A stretch of 64,000 nt of DNA from Adiantum capillus-veneris (taxonomy: Eukaryota > Streptophyta > Polypodiopsida > Polypodiales > Pteridaceae): contig CM043942.1 in assembly GCA_014529385.2 (NCBI GenBank), positions 21,932,991-21,996,990 on the forward strand, written 5' to 3'. The notes below the pieces were generated by a model, which was given only the letters and a program-made list of their open reading frames with translations, searched no databases and was not told the origin of the DNA. The position numbers and the translations under genes are program-made. This document shows, in pieces, positions 35,556 to 45,300 of this stretch (position 1 is its first letter; each line of letters begins with the position of its first letter).

Positions 35556-36004
35556 GGAAAATTACCAAAATACCCCTCAAATTTCAAAAATTCCCCATAT
35601 ACTTCTAATGTTTTGTCATAAATTCCCAAAATGCCCTTCAAATTTTCCAAAATTCCCACAATACCCGTGATTACTCCAAAGATAAAACAATTTGTACCTT
35701 TTTATAAGAAGACTGATTGTCTATCAATAAAAGATGCTAAAACTAGAATTTGAGTTGGTTATGTAAGCTTTGGAGATGAATTGCCTCCTTATTTTTAGAC
35801 ATAATTGCCCTTTTTGCGAGGTAAATTTATGACAAATTACATACTAAGCACTCAAAAATAAACCTCAATTGTCAATAAGGAATAAAGATTATAAAATCTT
35901 GAACAATCCAACCAAAATAAATACAAGGGTATTAAGGGCATTTTTATAATTTGAGGGGTATTTTGGGAATTTCCACAAATTAGAGGGGTATTTTGGTAAT
36001 TTCC
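35556..36004. mobile_element. 449-bp MITE in LINE poly(A) tail
   Basis: Terminal inverted repeats of about 28 bp: GGAAAATTACCAAAATACCC on the left and its complement GGGTATTTTGGTAATTTCC on the right. Each arm contains two or more copies of an internal repeat (AATTCCCAAAATGCCC type; AATTTGAGGGGTATTTTGGG at about 35948). Both flanks are A-rich, so the insertion lies in the LINE tail and the target duplication cannot be read. Confidence 0.85.
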
Positions 36005-36028
36005 AAAAAAAAAAAGAAAAAAAAAAGC

Positions 36029-36156
36029 CTAAGTTTACTTGAGAACAATGAGCTCGCCTACTAACGTTGGGTAACTGGGATGAAGGAGTAGTTTTGTCTG
36101 GGATCGCAGGTCCTCGAGTGTCAATTAGTCACAGCTCTAGAAAGGCCCAGTTTTTA
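36029..36156 (+). promoter_or_regulatory. Presumed promoter/5' UTR of host gene candidate
   Basis: 128 bp separate the LINE tail from the proposed start codon. It contains GGCCCA (36144-36149), a motif common in plant promoters of housekeeping genes, 8 bp before the ATG. An in-frame upstream ATG lies at 36067. The assignment is inference from the exon model. Confidence 0.35.
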
Positions 36157-36234
36157 ATGGCGGTCTCTTCTTCAGCGTCCAAGCAGACCGTGAATCCGTT
36201 TTTACGATCATGGGCTTGGAAGAGGGAGCACAGG

Positions 36235-36331
<97 letters not shown>

Positions 36332-36554
36332 TTCCTTAGCATAAAATAGAAAAGGCTATGGTAACAAACACGTTCTCACCAGACGTAGCAGGTTTTCTCT
36401 CTTTAGAAGATTTTTTATTGATGTTGTCTTCTTGTTAGGCCAGATAAGGATCGTTTTGATCGCCCTTACATTCACAAAATGGTCGTGGATGGATGCCAGC
36501 ACACGCTCTCCATTATTCAGGCCCCATTTTCTATCCGAGGGTTTGCATCTACAG
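36157..36554 (+). CDS. Candidate host gene, first two exons (function unknown)
   Basis: Exon 1 (36157-36233) encodes MAVSSSASKQTVNPFLRSW and then AWKREH, ending in a phase-2 split codon at CAG|GTCTCT. Intron 1 (36234-36438, 205 bp) contains CT and CA microsatellites and a T-rich tract before TTGTTAG. Exon 2 (36439-36554) resumes in the same frame: RPDKDRFDRPYIHKMVVDG, then HTLSIIQAPFSIRGFAST, with donor ACAG|GTGAAG. Both exons lack stops and the composition is not repeat-like. I cannot name the family; the spacing faintly recalls the N-terminus of METTL21-type methyltransferases, which is only a guess. No exon 3 is seen before 37434, where the nested retroelement block starts. Either intron 2 is more than 26 kb long or the gene is truncated. 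An alternative start is 36067, in frame. Confidence 0.5.
36252..36327 (+). repeat. (CA)n microsatellite in intron 1
   Basis: About 38 CA dinucleotides, preceded by a short CT run, inside the proposed intron. Confidence 0.97.
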
Positions 36555-37434
36555 GTGAAGTCCCTTCTATCTCATGTTTGATAGATTAGAGTATGAACTA
36601 TTCTGGCTTAATTTTTATTAGTTTAGAGAGTGGAGTATTTTTTATTACCATTGTACTTTTCACTGGTGAGATGTGGCTATGAGAATAGTTGCTTATGTAA
36701 GGGTGGCCCTCTGAAAGTTATAGCATCTCAAGTGAATAGCACAATGTGATCCCAATATTTATTTTGCCTTTAGGTATTTATTTTACTTATTTGTCAAAGT
36801 CTTGGGTAGGGAATTTTAGTGAGGGGGTACATAAGGGTCCCTAGGCTAGTATATAAGAAACCAGAGTTACCCGGAGTGCGGAACAGGAACGGCGACGGGC
36901 CTCCTTGTGGAACAGGGGAATGGGAACGGCGCGGAACGGGAGGCTAAAAAAACACCCAAATATTGTTTTTTTTAGCGTTATGTGTTTGAATACAACTAGT
37001 AATAGAGTCCTTTGACTCTAATACCCATAAAAAACACGATTCGAAGACCATTCAACCTTATTATGACTTGATTGGGATGTGTGGCGCCCAGAGTACATAG
37101 CACATACACAACATTGAGCAAACACAATGCCCATACACAATTGTCAATAACATATGTAATTACAGATTAGAGCTCTCAAATAATTGCAAGAGTAGTAGTC
37201 AGAGATAACAATTTTCGCTTAATTATGGCTAACAAGGCCCGCCAAGGCGCTACAAAAAAACCAAAGGTGACATACCATAATGAGAGTCGAGACTACAAGG
37301 GGGGCAAACCAATGACCACAATACCAAAAGACTGAAGGTGACAAATACCATAAAGATGCTAGTAGCTACAAATGTCAAAGAGGGCAAGACTCAAGCAGCC
37401 ATACAAAAAAGTAAGGATAATGGATGTCACGTGA
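36555..37434. other. Proposed intron 2 / anonymous DNA
   Basis: 880 bp with no exon that I can recognise. It includes a GGAACGG-rich stretch (36880-36950) and a loosely repeated ACCAAAGGTGACATACCAT motif (37259 and 37325 areas). Confidence 0.45.
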
Positions 37435-38646
37435 CACATCCAACCCTATATGTCCGTGGCCAAGCTACAGCATGATCAGGGTTCAGTTCAGTCCAGTCAG
37501 TCTAGATTAGAAGTGATCTGACACTTGTGTGAGTCTATTCGTAGACCGTGCATGCCCAGTCACTACATATCCTCTGGTTGTACACAACATGATCATAAGA
37601 ATTCCCATCAGAATCAGTCAGGGGATTTTTCCAGTGCATTTAGCCTATTTTCCCTATTTTTGACATTTTTCACTTATTAATTTAAGTGACTTTCCAACAA
37701 AAGTAGGTAGGGCAATTTGGGTAAGAAAATATATAAGCAAACCAAAGCTAGCACTAAATGGCAGAAGAGGTAACATGAGCCAAGCTCAGCAGGCCACTTC
37801 TCAGCAAGACCAAGCCTTGGTGGCTCCCTCCAAGCAACAGATCCCCCCATTGCCTAGCGTTTCCAACAAGAACCATCGCCAGCCATCCACATTGGCGTTT
37901 TTGCATCAGCAGGTCCTCGCCAGAAGAACACAGCATATAGCGTTTTTGTATCAGCATCCTCGCTAGCAGAAACATCAGCCTAGCGTTTTTGGTCCAGCTT
38001 CAGCCTCTGGCGTTTTTGGTCCCAGATTCAGTGTTTTTAGATTCACAAAGGCAGCGTTTTTCATCATCAGAAGACCGGCAAGATCAGCCCTAAAAAGGTA
38101 GCAGATTCAGCCTAATAAGACCATCAGTTTTCAGCCTTAATGAACCTCAGTTTTCAGCCCTAAACCTGCAAATTTTCAGCGACAAAGACTCACAGAAACA
38201 ACCCCCAAATGAGCGTTTTTGGACTAGTCGCAGATTTCAGCCTATAGCGTTTTTGGACAGCAGTAGAAAGATTGCAGATTTCAGCCCTTAGGTCGACTTC
38301 GTCATCACTGTCGTCATCGTCGACATAGCCTAGAATTGCATCAGTCTCATGCATACCATTTGTATCAGATTGTGCAATCATAAGTAGACCACTCTCGCCG
38401 ACGAGAGTGGGGCCTTTGGAGGAGGGTTTTACAACGTCTCTGGTGTCGTATCTCTCTTCTCTCTCTATCTCTCAGTCTCATACACTTGCACGCATAGTGT
38501 CCATTCACTTTAAAGGTTTGTGATCATAGCATTCTCTTATTAAGAACGGAAGGCTCTCCCTTCCATAAGAACAAAAGGAACCTTGAGCACAGTTCGGAGC
38601 ACTTATCTTGAGCAAAGTGCAAACATTCATTCCGCAGCACCTAACA
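37435..38646 (+). repeat. H1 5' LTR
   Basis: 1212 bp, TGTCACGTGACACATCC to GCACCTAACA. It contains TATATAAG (about 37730), a dispersed array of GCGTTTTTG motifs (37890-38260), GAC/GTC triplets and the hairpin CCACTCTCGCCGACGAGAGTGG in two halves (CCACTCTCG/CGAGAGTGG, 38389-38410). Confidence 0.88.
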
Positions 38647-38659
38647 TTGGTATCAGAGC
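38647..38659 (+). other. H1 primer binding site
   Basis: TTGGTATCAGAGC, a perfect initiator-Met tRNA complement abutting the LTR. Confidence 0.92.
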
Positions 38660-39080
38660 TTTGGCAGTGTTGTGTATAACTCAAGGAAAGAACCACAAGA
38701 ACCATTTTTTTTTTTTTGCTTGTTGAAGTCGCACGAACCTAAGTTTGCTTGGGCGTGTCGATTCCTAATCGTGTTTTTGAAGAGTGACAGGAATCCCAAG
38801 AAAGAAGGGCTTGTCCAGCCTCCCCTTGTGTCTCCTTTCGCTTATTGAGAGCGGACCGCGCACTTAGCGGCCGGCCAATCGACGCGAGGTGGGAAAAAGC
38901 AACCTTGGTGTGAGCGCAAGGGGTGCGCCCGCAAAAAGAAGTAGAACTCGGGTGAAGAGAAGATCCTTCTCAAATGCGGTTTGCAAGCGAAAGAAAACCT
39001 CAAGAACCTCAAGAACCAAGACCCCCAAGAACCCAAGTTCCTCGTGAACTTAAGAACCCACAAGAACCCACGACTTCAGA

Positions 39081-40289
39081 ATGGTCATCACTCGAAGCGG
39101 AATGGATACTTCGCTTGGAGGTGATGAGCATGAGAGAGACGAAGAAGAATTTTCCCCACCATGAGGTTTTTTCGACCCTCCCCCTTCATCTACGCCAAGG
39201 ATTGCACTAGCTCCTATGGAGGAGTTGGAGTTGATGTTTATGGAAAGAAATTTAGAACGCGAAGCAAGAAATGCAGCAAGAATGACAGAAATGAAATGCA
39301 GACACGCAGAAGACAAAGCAGAAAGAAAGGCAAGACAAGAACAGCGCGACCGACACATGCAAGAGTTCTTGCGACTCTTTTCTCAAGTGTCGGCACAGAT
39401 GCAAGAGATTCAGGAGACGGAGACTCTCTCAGTCTCTTTTTCTCCAAAGCATGACACACAGGATTTGAATGATAATGATTTGCATGATGATTTGAATGAT
39501 GAGCATGGTGATTTGATTGACAATGACAAGCATGATGATTTGCATGATCAAGATGTGATTTCTCACAAGCATGATGATTTGCATGATCAAGATGTGATTT
39601 TTCACAAGCATGATGAGTTGCATGAAGATGATGTGATTGTTCACAAGGATGATGTGTTAGTTGATACTTTCTCCAGTGAAGCTAACCTCATTGCAGATTC
39701 GATCAATCACGAAGAACCGATCTTGGCTCTCGAGCTTCGGTCCAAAGAACCCTCACAGGAAGTATTATGTGTTCGCATGATTGATACGCACGCATTGTTC
39801 AAGTGTTTCATTCGTGATCGTTTCCTGTATTTTAGTCAACGTCTTTATGTGATCCCTTTTCCTAGGCATGACATATTGTACGTTGAGCACGTTTCAGTCA
39901 TGAATGAGCACGAATGTATGCGGATTTTTCATGAAAAGTTGAAAAGTATGCATTCAAGGAAGTCACATTCCCTGTCTCTTCCTTGGCATGACACATTCGT
40001 AGAACGAGCACATGAAAGTATGAGCACCAAGCATGCGCATTTCCGTTGTGAATTGCCACGGTTGATTGCTCTAGACAAAAGAGAGAGATTCGATCTCATT
40101 GTTTGCATGTGTTTGATGAACGGTTTGTCACTCCGTCTCTTTGTTCATCTATATTGCATGCACAGTCTTTTCGGAAGACAAGATTTTTTCCATTCACTTT
40201 ACATGGAATGGGTACGTTCATGGTTTTGTGTTGGAAATGGTTTCAGGAATTTTCAGCCATGGAGATTCTTGACGAAGAAAGAAGCATGA
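39081..40289 (+). CDS. H-family ORF, copy 1 (coiled-coil, His-Asp repeat protein; presumed Gag-like)
   Basis: The start MVITRSGMDTSLGGDEHER matches copy 2 (MVITQSGMDTLLGSDEHER), which fixes the start codon. A TGA at 39162 interrupts the frame. From 39216 a charged coiled-coil follows (LEREARNAARMTEMKC, HAEDKAERKARQEQRDRHMQ). Next is a repeat zone rich in HDDLHDQDVISHK units (39463-39650), then a C-terminal region with DTHALFKCFIRDRFLYF, FPRHDILYVEHVSVMNEHEC and SLPWHD. A 2-bp deletion near 40280 shifts the end. There is no zinc knuckle, protease or RT. It occupies the place of Gag in an LTR element, but I see no Retrotrans_gag signature. Function unknown. Confidence 0.7.
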
Positions 40290-40308
40290 CTCGACGAAGT
40301 TGAAGCAT

Positions 40309-40545
40309 TGTTAGGTGCAGCGAAATGATTGTTTGTGCTTTGCTCAAGATGAGTGCTCCGAACTGTGCTCAAGGTTCCTTTTAGTTCTTATGGAAGGGAG
40401 AGCCTTCCGTTCTTAATGGAAAGTGCTATGATCACGAACAAAGTGAATGGACAATGTGCGTGCAAGTGAATGAGACTGAGAGATAGAGAGAGAAGAGAGA
40501 TACGATCACCAAAGACGACGTAAAACCCTCCTCCGAAGGCCCCAC
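40309..40545 (-). repeat. H2 3' LTR, PBS-distal terminal part
   Basis: It begins TGTTAGGTGCAGCG (complement of the LTR end GCACCTAACA) and matches 38646-38400 inverted. It stops at CCCAC, the K target duplication. Confidence 0.9.
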
Positions 40546-41158
40546 TGTCACGAGGACGTGGCAGTTATTAACCATGTCACAGAGATGTGGCAACTGCTAA
40601 CCTTGGTTGTTGGTTTCTTTCCAATGGGGTTTATTTTATTTGTTTTGAGACCCTCTTTTTGAAGTAGCAAACGGTCAGACATTGTATGGCCAATGTGAAC
40701 GGTAGATTCACCCGCAGACGGGAAGTGGTCGGCACTGGAATTCGTATGGTAAGAGGATGTCTAGGCTCAGAGCAAGATCATATAGGTCCCCCCGTCGCAC
40801 TTAGCAAGTTGGTGGATACTAGGAAGTGAACTCAATTAAGGCGTAAAGTCAAGGTGGGACTACAAACAAAAAGTATCCGACAGTTGGGCCACATTGCATT
40901 GTTGGATGCGGTCCCAATGAGGATAGATGGTCAGAAGACCAGTAGGAGCCCAACGGAAGCATCTCCTAAAATTTAGGAAACTGCTATTTTGGGCCGTGAA
41001 ATGTGTTCGCGTCATTACCTCCGGTATGACTAGGGGAACATTTTATAACTCTGCCGCGAAGTCAACTGACGCGTCGGTTGGGATATTTTTAAGCGGCGAA
41101 CCCGAAACGGGAAAATGCTTGTAAATGCACCAAGTGTCACATTTTCAGGGACTTGCCT
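40546..41158 (+). repeat. K 5' LTR, first part
   Basis: It starts TGTCACGAGGACGTGGCAG and runs to GGGACTTGCCT, where L inserted. About 8 differences from the 3' LTR over 613 bp by eye. Its first 60 bp contain a near-duplicate (GTCACGAGGACGTGGCAG and GTCACAGAGATGTGGCAA). Confidence 0.95.
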
Positions 41159-41628
41159 TGTCACAAAGTGATGACGTGGCGGACAGCAGAAACCCTAATT
41201 TCTGCCAAAAACCCTAAATTTCGGAAATCGCGGAGGCGGATTATTATTTTTTTTTTTTGGGAAAATGATGAGCGACGCGAATTTTGCTTTTGCTTTTAAA
41301 AAAAAAAGAAAAAGATAAAAGACTCTCTAAGAGAGAGAGAGAACTGATGCTTTTGATTTTAAAAGCTTTTGGGGCTCTGCTTTTGGGCATCCCTTGTAAC
41401 CTTTAAATTAGTGGTGAGGGCCTCACTTCTCAGGGCATCTGGACGCAAAGTCTGAGAGTGAAACCCTAACCGCTCTCTTGTACTTTGATGATTGATTAAT
41501 ATAAAAAGAAATACCGAAAGGGGCGCCAGTCTTTGGGGCCAATATCTCTAGGCACGGAACTCCGCCGGGCCAGTGCAAATCTATTGTGATCTGTGAATTG
41601 TTTTGAAGTGGTTATTTGGTGCTGTCGC
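41159..41628 (+). repeat. L 5' LTR, first part
   Basis: It runs from TGTCACAAAGTGATGACG to GGTGCTGTCGC, where solo LTR N is inserted. It carries telo-box words (AAACCCTAA) and the shared core block at 41505-41540. Confidence 0.93.
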
Positions 41629-43106
41629 TGAAACCGGCCTGTTCAATCCAAAAAGGGCGGTAGACTTTACTTCAAACCTTGATTTAGCTTTCACCCATTA
41701 TTAGTCGTCTATTTTACCTGTACTTTCAAGACACAACAAAGGGGAGAGGGATACAGGCTGCTAGATTGCACCTGTATGAGTAGACGGACACCAGATTGGC
41801 CCCTAACTTAGGCGCCCCTTTCGGTATTTCTTTATTGTTCAAAAGAGGGAATAAACGCTGTGGTTCCCTACAAGCTGCCCCGCACAAACTCGGCTGAATT
41901 TCCACTGTTCCAGCCCGATTTCGGCAGCATAACTGTACTAGAACCCTTCACAGTCAGTATTCCCACGCATTGGCCGACTTTCCCGACGCATACGGGCACT
42001 TTGCAAAACCTGGCGAGAATCTGCAGCACGCTGAATTCTCTGTTTTCAGCCCTGAAATTGCGCCAGATCACCTGTACAGCGGTCCCCTTGCGTCCCCGAA
42101 CCTCCTGGGGGTATTAGGGTCCGTTTAGGGCCAAAACCCTAAACCTGCAAAAATACACAGCAGGCTGTAATTCACTGTTTCGGGCTCCGTTTCGCGATCC
42201 GGTCGCATCCTTAGCAAGTCCTCGAGCTCCCGCACCTGTAGGGCTACTTGCCCTTTGAATCGGACGAGATTTCTGGAGTGAAACCTCTCCGAATTCACTT
42301 GTACCTGCAGGGGGATTAGCCGCTAGCTAATCCAGTACCTGTGCAAGAGGCTCTTGCCTCGACAATCGCGCATGAACCCACACAACTGTACATTGGTCAA
42401 ATGAAGAGCCCACTAGAGGGGCATAACATACTGCCAAAGGGGAGAGAGAGGGCAGTGCGTAGCGTGCAGGGCATCACTCCTGGCACCGCACTGTGCATAA
42501 GAGGGAAAGCAAGCACTCCATAGCTCTTAACCTGTGACAGAGACTTGCAAAATGAGCCTCCCAGCTATAAATCACGTTTTTGCCTTCTCTATAAGTAGTA
42601 AACTGGCCTCAGAGTGCCAAGTGTCACTCATTTGTGCATTTTCCCGCTTTAGACCCCCGGGTCTAAAAATATCTCACCTGCAGCCTCTGTTGACTTGGCC
42701 ACGGATTAACAAAATGATCCCCATGTCAAACTGCACGTAATGACGCGAAGACATTTTCAGGTCCCAAAATAGCAGTTCCCTAAATTTTAGGAGAGGCTGC
42801 CATTGTATCTTTCTAGGTCATCCGACCCTCTTTGTACACTGCGGCCACATCCAGAACTGAAATGTAGCCTCTGTAGCAAAGGATTCCACTTTGGCTAGTC
42901 AATGACCCCACTTGGCTAACCATAGTCCTTGTCCAACCTTAGTGCTCTCTTGCCCTCAGGCCTGGACTCCCTCTGGACAGTTCCACACTAGCTATGCAAT
43001 GCAGGGCAGTTAGATTTTCCGAGGGGTGTTTCCAAAAAGTGAAAGTAACTAGATAATAAGAAAGAAATCAACAAAAAGGATAGATAGTAGTCACACGCTG
43101 GTGACA
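41629..43106 (-). repeat. N: solo LTR related to K, inserted in L's 5' LTR
   Basis: It begins TGAAACCGGCC and ends CTGGTGACA on the plus strand, the complement of K-type LTR ends (TGTCAC...GGCCGGTTTCA). Perfect target duplication GTCGC (41624-41628, 43107-43111). Inside are minus-strand matches to K's LTR, including the shared core (41798-41834) and the CTAAATTTTAGGAG region near 42781. Clearly diverged from K, so a sister subfamily. A solo LTR forms by recombination between the two LTRs of one element. Confidence 0.93.
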
Positions 43107-43111
43107 GTCGC

Positions 43112-43148
43112 GGTTGATTCTTGACTTGGAGTGTCTAAGTCTGTTACA
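43112..43148 (+). repeat. L 5' LTR, last part
   Basis: From GGTTGATTCTTGAC to GTCTGTTACA, matching 49078-49114. Confidence 0.9.
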
Positions 43149-43161
43149 GTGGTATCAGAGC
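43149..43161 (+). other. L primer binding site
   Basis: GTGGTATCAGAGC, initiator-Met tRNA type, starting 1 bp after the LTR. Confidence 0.9.
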
Positions 43162-43217
43162 ACGGCCGATTTCTCTTCTATGGGAAATCCGATCTCCGAA
43201 TTTTTTTTCCGCGGCAC

Positions 43218-44788
43218 CTATGGCTTCAGGCAATGATCAGTCGACTCCCTCTGCATCTGGAGATGCGGGCTGGGATTACAACGAAGATTCAGGCAGAGAG
43301 TATGGCCCGCCTTGGCCTACTTAGGCGGAGCGGCGAGAGATAGAGCGTCGCCAGTTGATCGGCGATGCAACAAAGATGATGCTCAATTTTGCCAAGGACC
43401 CGAAGATGGCAAAATATATGAACCAGACCTCTTTGAAAGAGGTACAGATGGAGTGGCAGAGAACCACAACACCACTCCCGAAACCCGCTTTCAAGAAATC
43501 TTCTGCCTCCAAGAAAATATATGGAGCAGGAACTGGAGAACGTGGTTGATGCACGGATTGCTCAGCTTTTTGACTCGCAAAAGAAAGCCAAAAAGCACGG
43601 CAAAAAGCAGAAGAAAGGCACTGACTTCCCGGGATATTTGGGTCGTCGGTTGACATTTGACAAGGCAAAGAAACGGAAGAAGCGTGTTCGATTTGAAGGA
43701 GTACCCAGTTCTTCTTCTTCTTCTTCTGACAGTCCTTCTAGCTCCTCGGATTAGAGCGAAGAAGACAGAAAAGGTAAAAAGCGAAGCAAGAAGCAACGCT
43801 TTGGAAAGGGCAAGAGAAAGGCAAAGAAGGCTAAATCTCGCCCAGAGACTCACAGTTCTACTGAGGACTCGTCTACAGACAGCTCAGGTTCCGATGACGG
43901 AAAGTTTTATGCGAACAAGAAGAATTTTTACAAAGCCAACCAGTATGACTTTCTCGAAGATAAAAGCAAGAAAGTCCGAGAGTTTAAGGAAGGTGGCCAC
44001 TCGATCAAGTTTGATACTTTTCAGGATACTCAGATGCTTCGAAGGCTTTGTCTTTTATACAGCAGTTTGACATCGCTTTCGCAGGAGGACGCTATTCAGA
44101 GCACTCCAAGATTCGGAGAGCTGCCTCTTATTTTAAGGGGAATGCTCGCACTTGGTGGTCCACGCTTCTATTAAGCAAGACTGTGCCAATTACATGGCTG
44201 AAATTCAAGAGGCTTTTTATTTCTTCTTGGTTGACTCAAGAGTTTGAGCGAGATATACGAGCTGCTTGGAACCATCTCCGGATGACCAAGAGCGATACAG
44301 TGAATTCTTATTGTGAAAGATTCTGGAGCTCTTTCCTACCCGCCTCTTCATTCAAGAAGATCTCATTCAGAGAACGGATTGAGCGGTTTACCTTGGGTCT
44401 ACTTACAGAGATCCGAGATCACTGCTTGGAACAGAAGTCAGCTTCTATTCAAGAGTTGATGAGTCATGCGAAGCGGGGCTTTGCCATTCACTCTGGCAGT
44501 CTGACCTACCCCACAGATGAGGCCATGACACAACGAGCCGAACAGACTTCTGGGAATGAAAGTAGAATGAAAAAGAGCAACCCAGAGAAAAAAAAGGATG
44601 CACGACCTAAGCTTACTCCTGAGGAGAGAGCTCGCTTCATCAGAGAGGGGAAGTGCTTTGGATGCGGGGAACATGGACATATTTCCGCGAAGTGCCGTGA
44701 TAAGGCACAGAAAGAACATAATGATAAAGACGACGACAGGTCTGAGAGTTCGAGAGCAGTTGAGGAATGTGGCAGACAAGGCAGATAG
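43218..44788 (+). pseudogene. L gag
   Basis: The start MASGNDQSTPSASGDAG is followed by a TAG near 43321 (AYLGG region), then DATKMMLNFAKDPKMAKYM. Next is a basic Ser-rich stretch (KKAKKHGKKQKKG; a run of Ser near 43708-43728) with a stop at 43752. After a frameshift near 44040 the Retrotrans_gag core reads FIQQFDIAFAGGRYSE, NARTWWSTLLLSK and WLKFKRLFISSWL, then RERIERFTLGL. The CCHC knuckle CFGCGEHGHISAKC is at about 44653-44694. Coat protein of the particle in an intact copy. At least two stops and one frameshift break it here. Confidence 0.88.
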
Positions 44789-45290
44789 AAAAGTAGAACT
44801 GGTACCACATGGCGTGGGACTTGCACCGAATCAAATGAATGAAAGTACAAACTTTGCCGCTTTTTTTTGGGGCAAAGTGAAGGATCAGGAAGCTCTTTTG
44901 AAGGAGCCAAGGCCAACTTCTTTTCACTTGGAATTGGCGGCTCGATTTGGAACTACGCCCGACAGACTGACGCCACAGGCGAGGGTAGTTCGACTGGTAC
45001 CCGGATGGGATGTTGCCATTACACCGAGCATTGGCAAACTTCGTTTGCAATGACAGGGGTGTTCAGGGCACGTGAGTGACGTTCTACTCGGGATCCCTTG
45101 GTACCACAAGAACTACGCCGTGGTTGACTACCGGGCCGAGAAAGCGACTTTGATAAATGAAGGGCTTAGAGATTGTACTTGATGAACTTCAGTTTTCTTA
45201 CTCATTCTTTTGGGAGAACTGAACGATGGATAAAGGTTGAATATGTTTTGACCTGAAGAAAAGAACGCCAAGATTTTTTTTTTCTCCACG
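44789..45290 (+). pseudogene. L protease region, degraded
   Basis: About 500 bp between the knuckle and RT retain only scraps aligned in position with K's protease: ELAARFGTT, then ITPSIGKLRLQ, and WYHKNYAV at about 45100. The aspartate loop is not readable. Frames change repeatedly. Confidence 0.55.
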
Positions 45291-45300
45291 CTTATGCCGA

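Larger units (their letters stand above)
32581..36028 (+). pseudogene. L1-type LINE ORF2 remnant (RT, zf-RVT), 5'-truncated
   Basis: Broken frames spell a plant LINE. The stretch before RT reads KSEDFIPYLKD and ETICNLKTGKYHGIDGIPNEF. Then come NNWRPIKFMASIYKVFS (frame-shifted, about 33235), the RT core FFKVDFDKAYDRMKWEFI (about 33430) and SIKQGCPLAPLVFAIASDAL. After a 389-bp insertion, LKGIKVASSQSDL precedes the catalytic FADDTN (about 34152-34169). The C-terminal zf-RVT (MCSRCGAPEDLKHLFVECPS, about 34990) follows. The endonuclease domain is absent, typical of 5' truncation. The poly(A) tail near 36005-36028 is split by a MITE. There are many stops; it is inactive. Confidence 0.9.
37435..40308 (+). 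mobile_element. Element H1: LTR element with single unusual ORF, 3' end lost to H2
   Basis: A complete 5' LTR, a PBS and the ORF are present. At 40308/40309 it is broken by H2, the same family in opposite orientation. The base pairs before the LTR are ATGGA; the matching right-hand target copy would lie beyond the window. Confidence 0.85.

Noticed and set aside
36157-36554. Naming the host gene as a METTL21-type methyltransferase
   Set aside because: Only a faint spacing resemblance; motif I would be in a later exon that is not visible here.
39429-39644. Minus-strand frame rich in Ile/Met/Leu that looks membrane-like
   Set aside because: It is the complement of the CATGATGAT repeat encoding the His-Asp zone of the H ORF.
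41629-43106. Thought to be a recent K copy because it is also exactly 1478 bp
   Set aside because: The ends and several blocks match K, but long stretches differ clearly; the equal length looks coincidental, and it is called a related solo LTR.
44506-45109. Overlapping minus-strand frames of 113-136 codons opposite L gag and the protease region
   Set aside because: They are antisense shadows of the sense coding region without independent domains.
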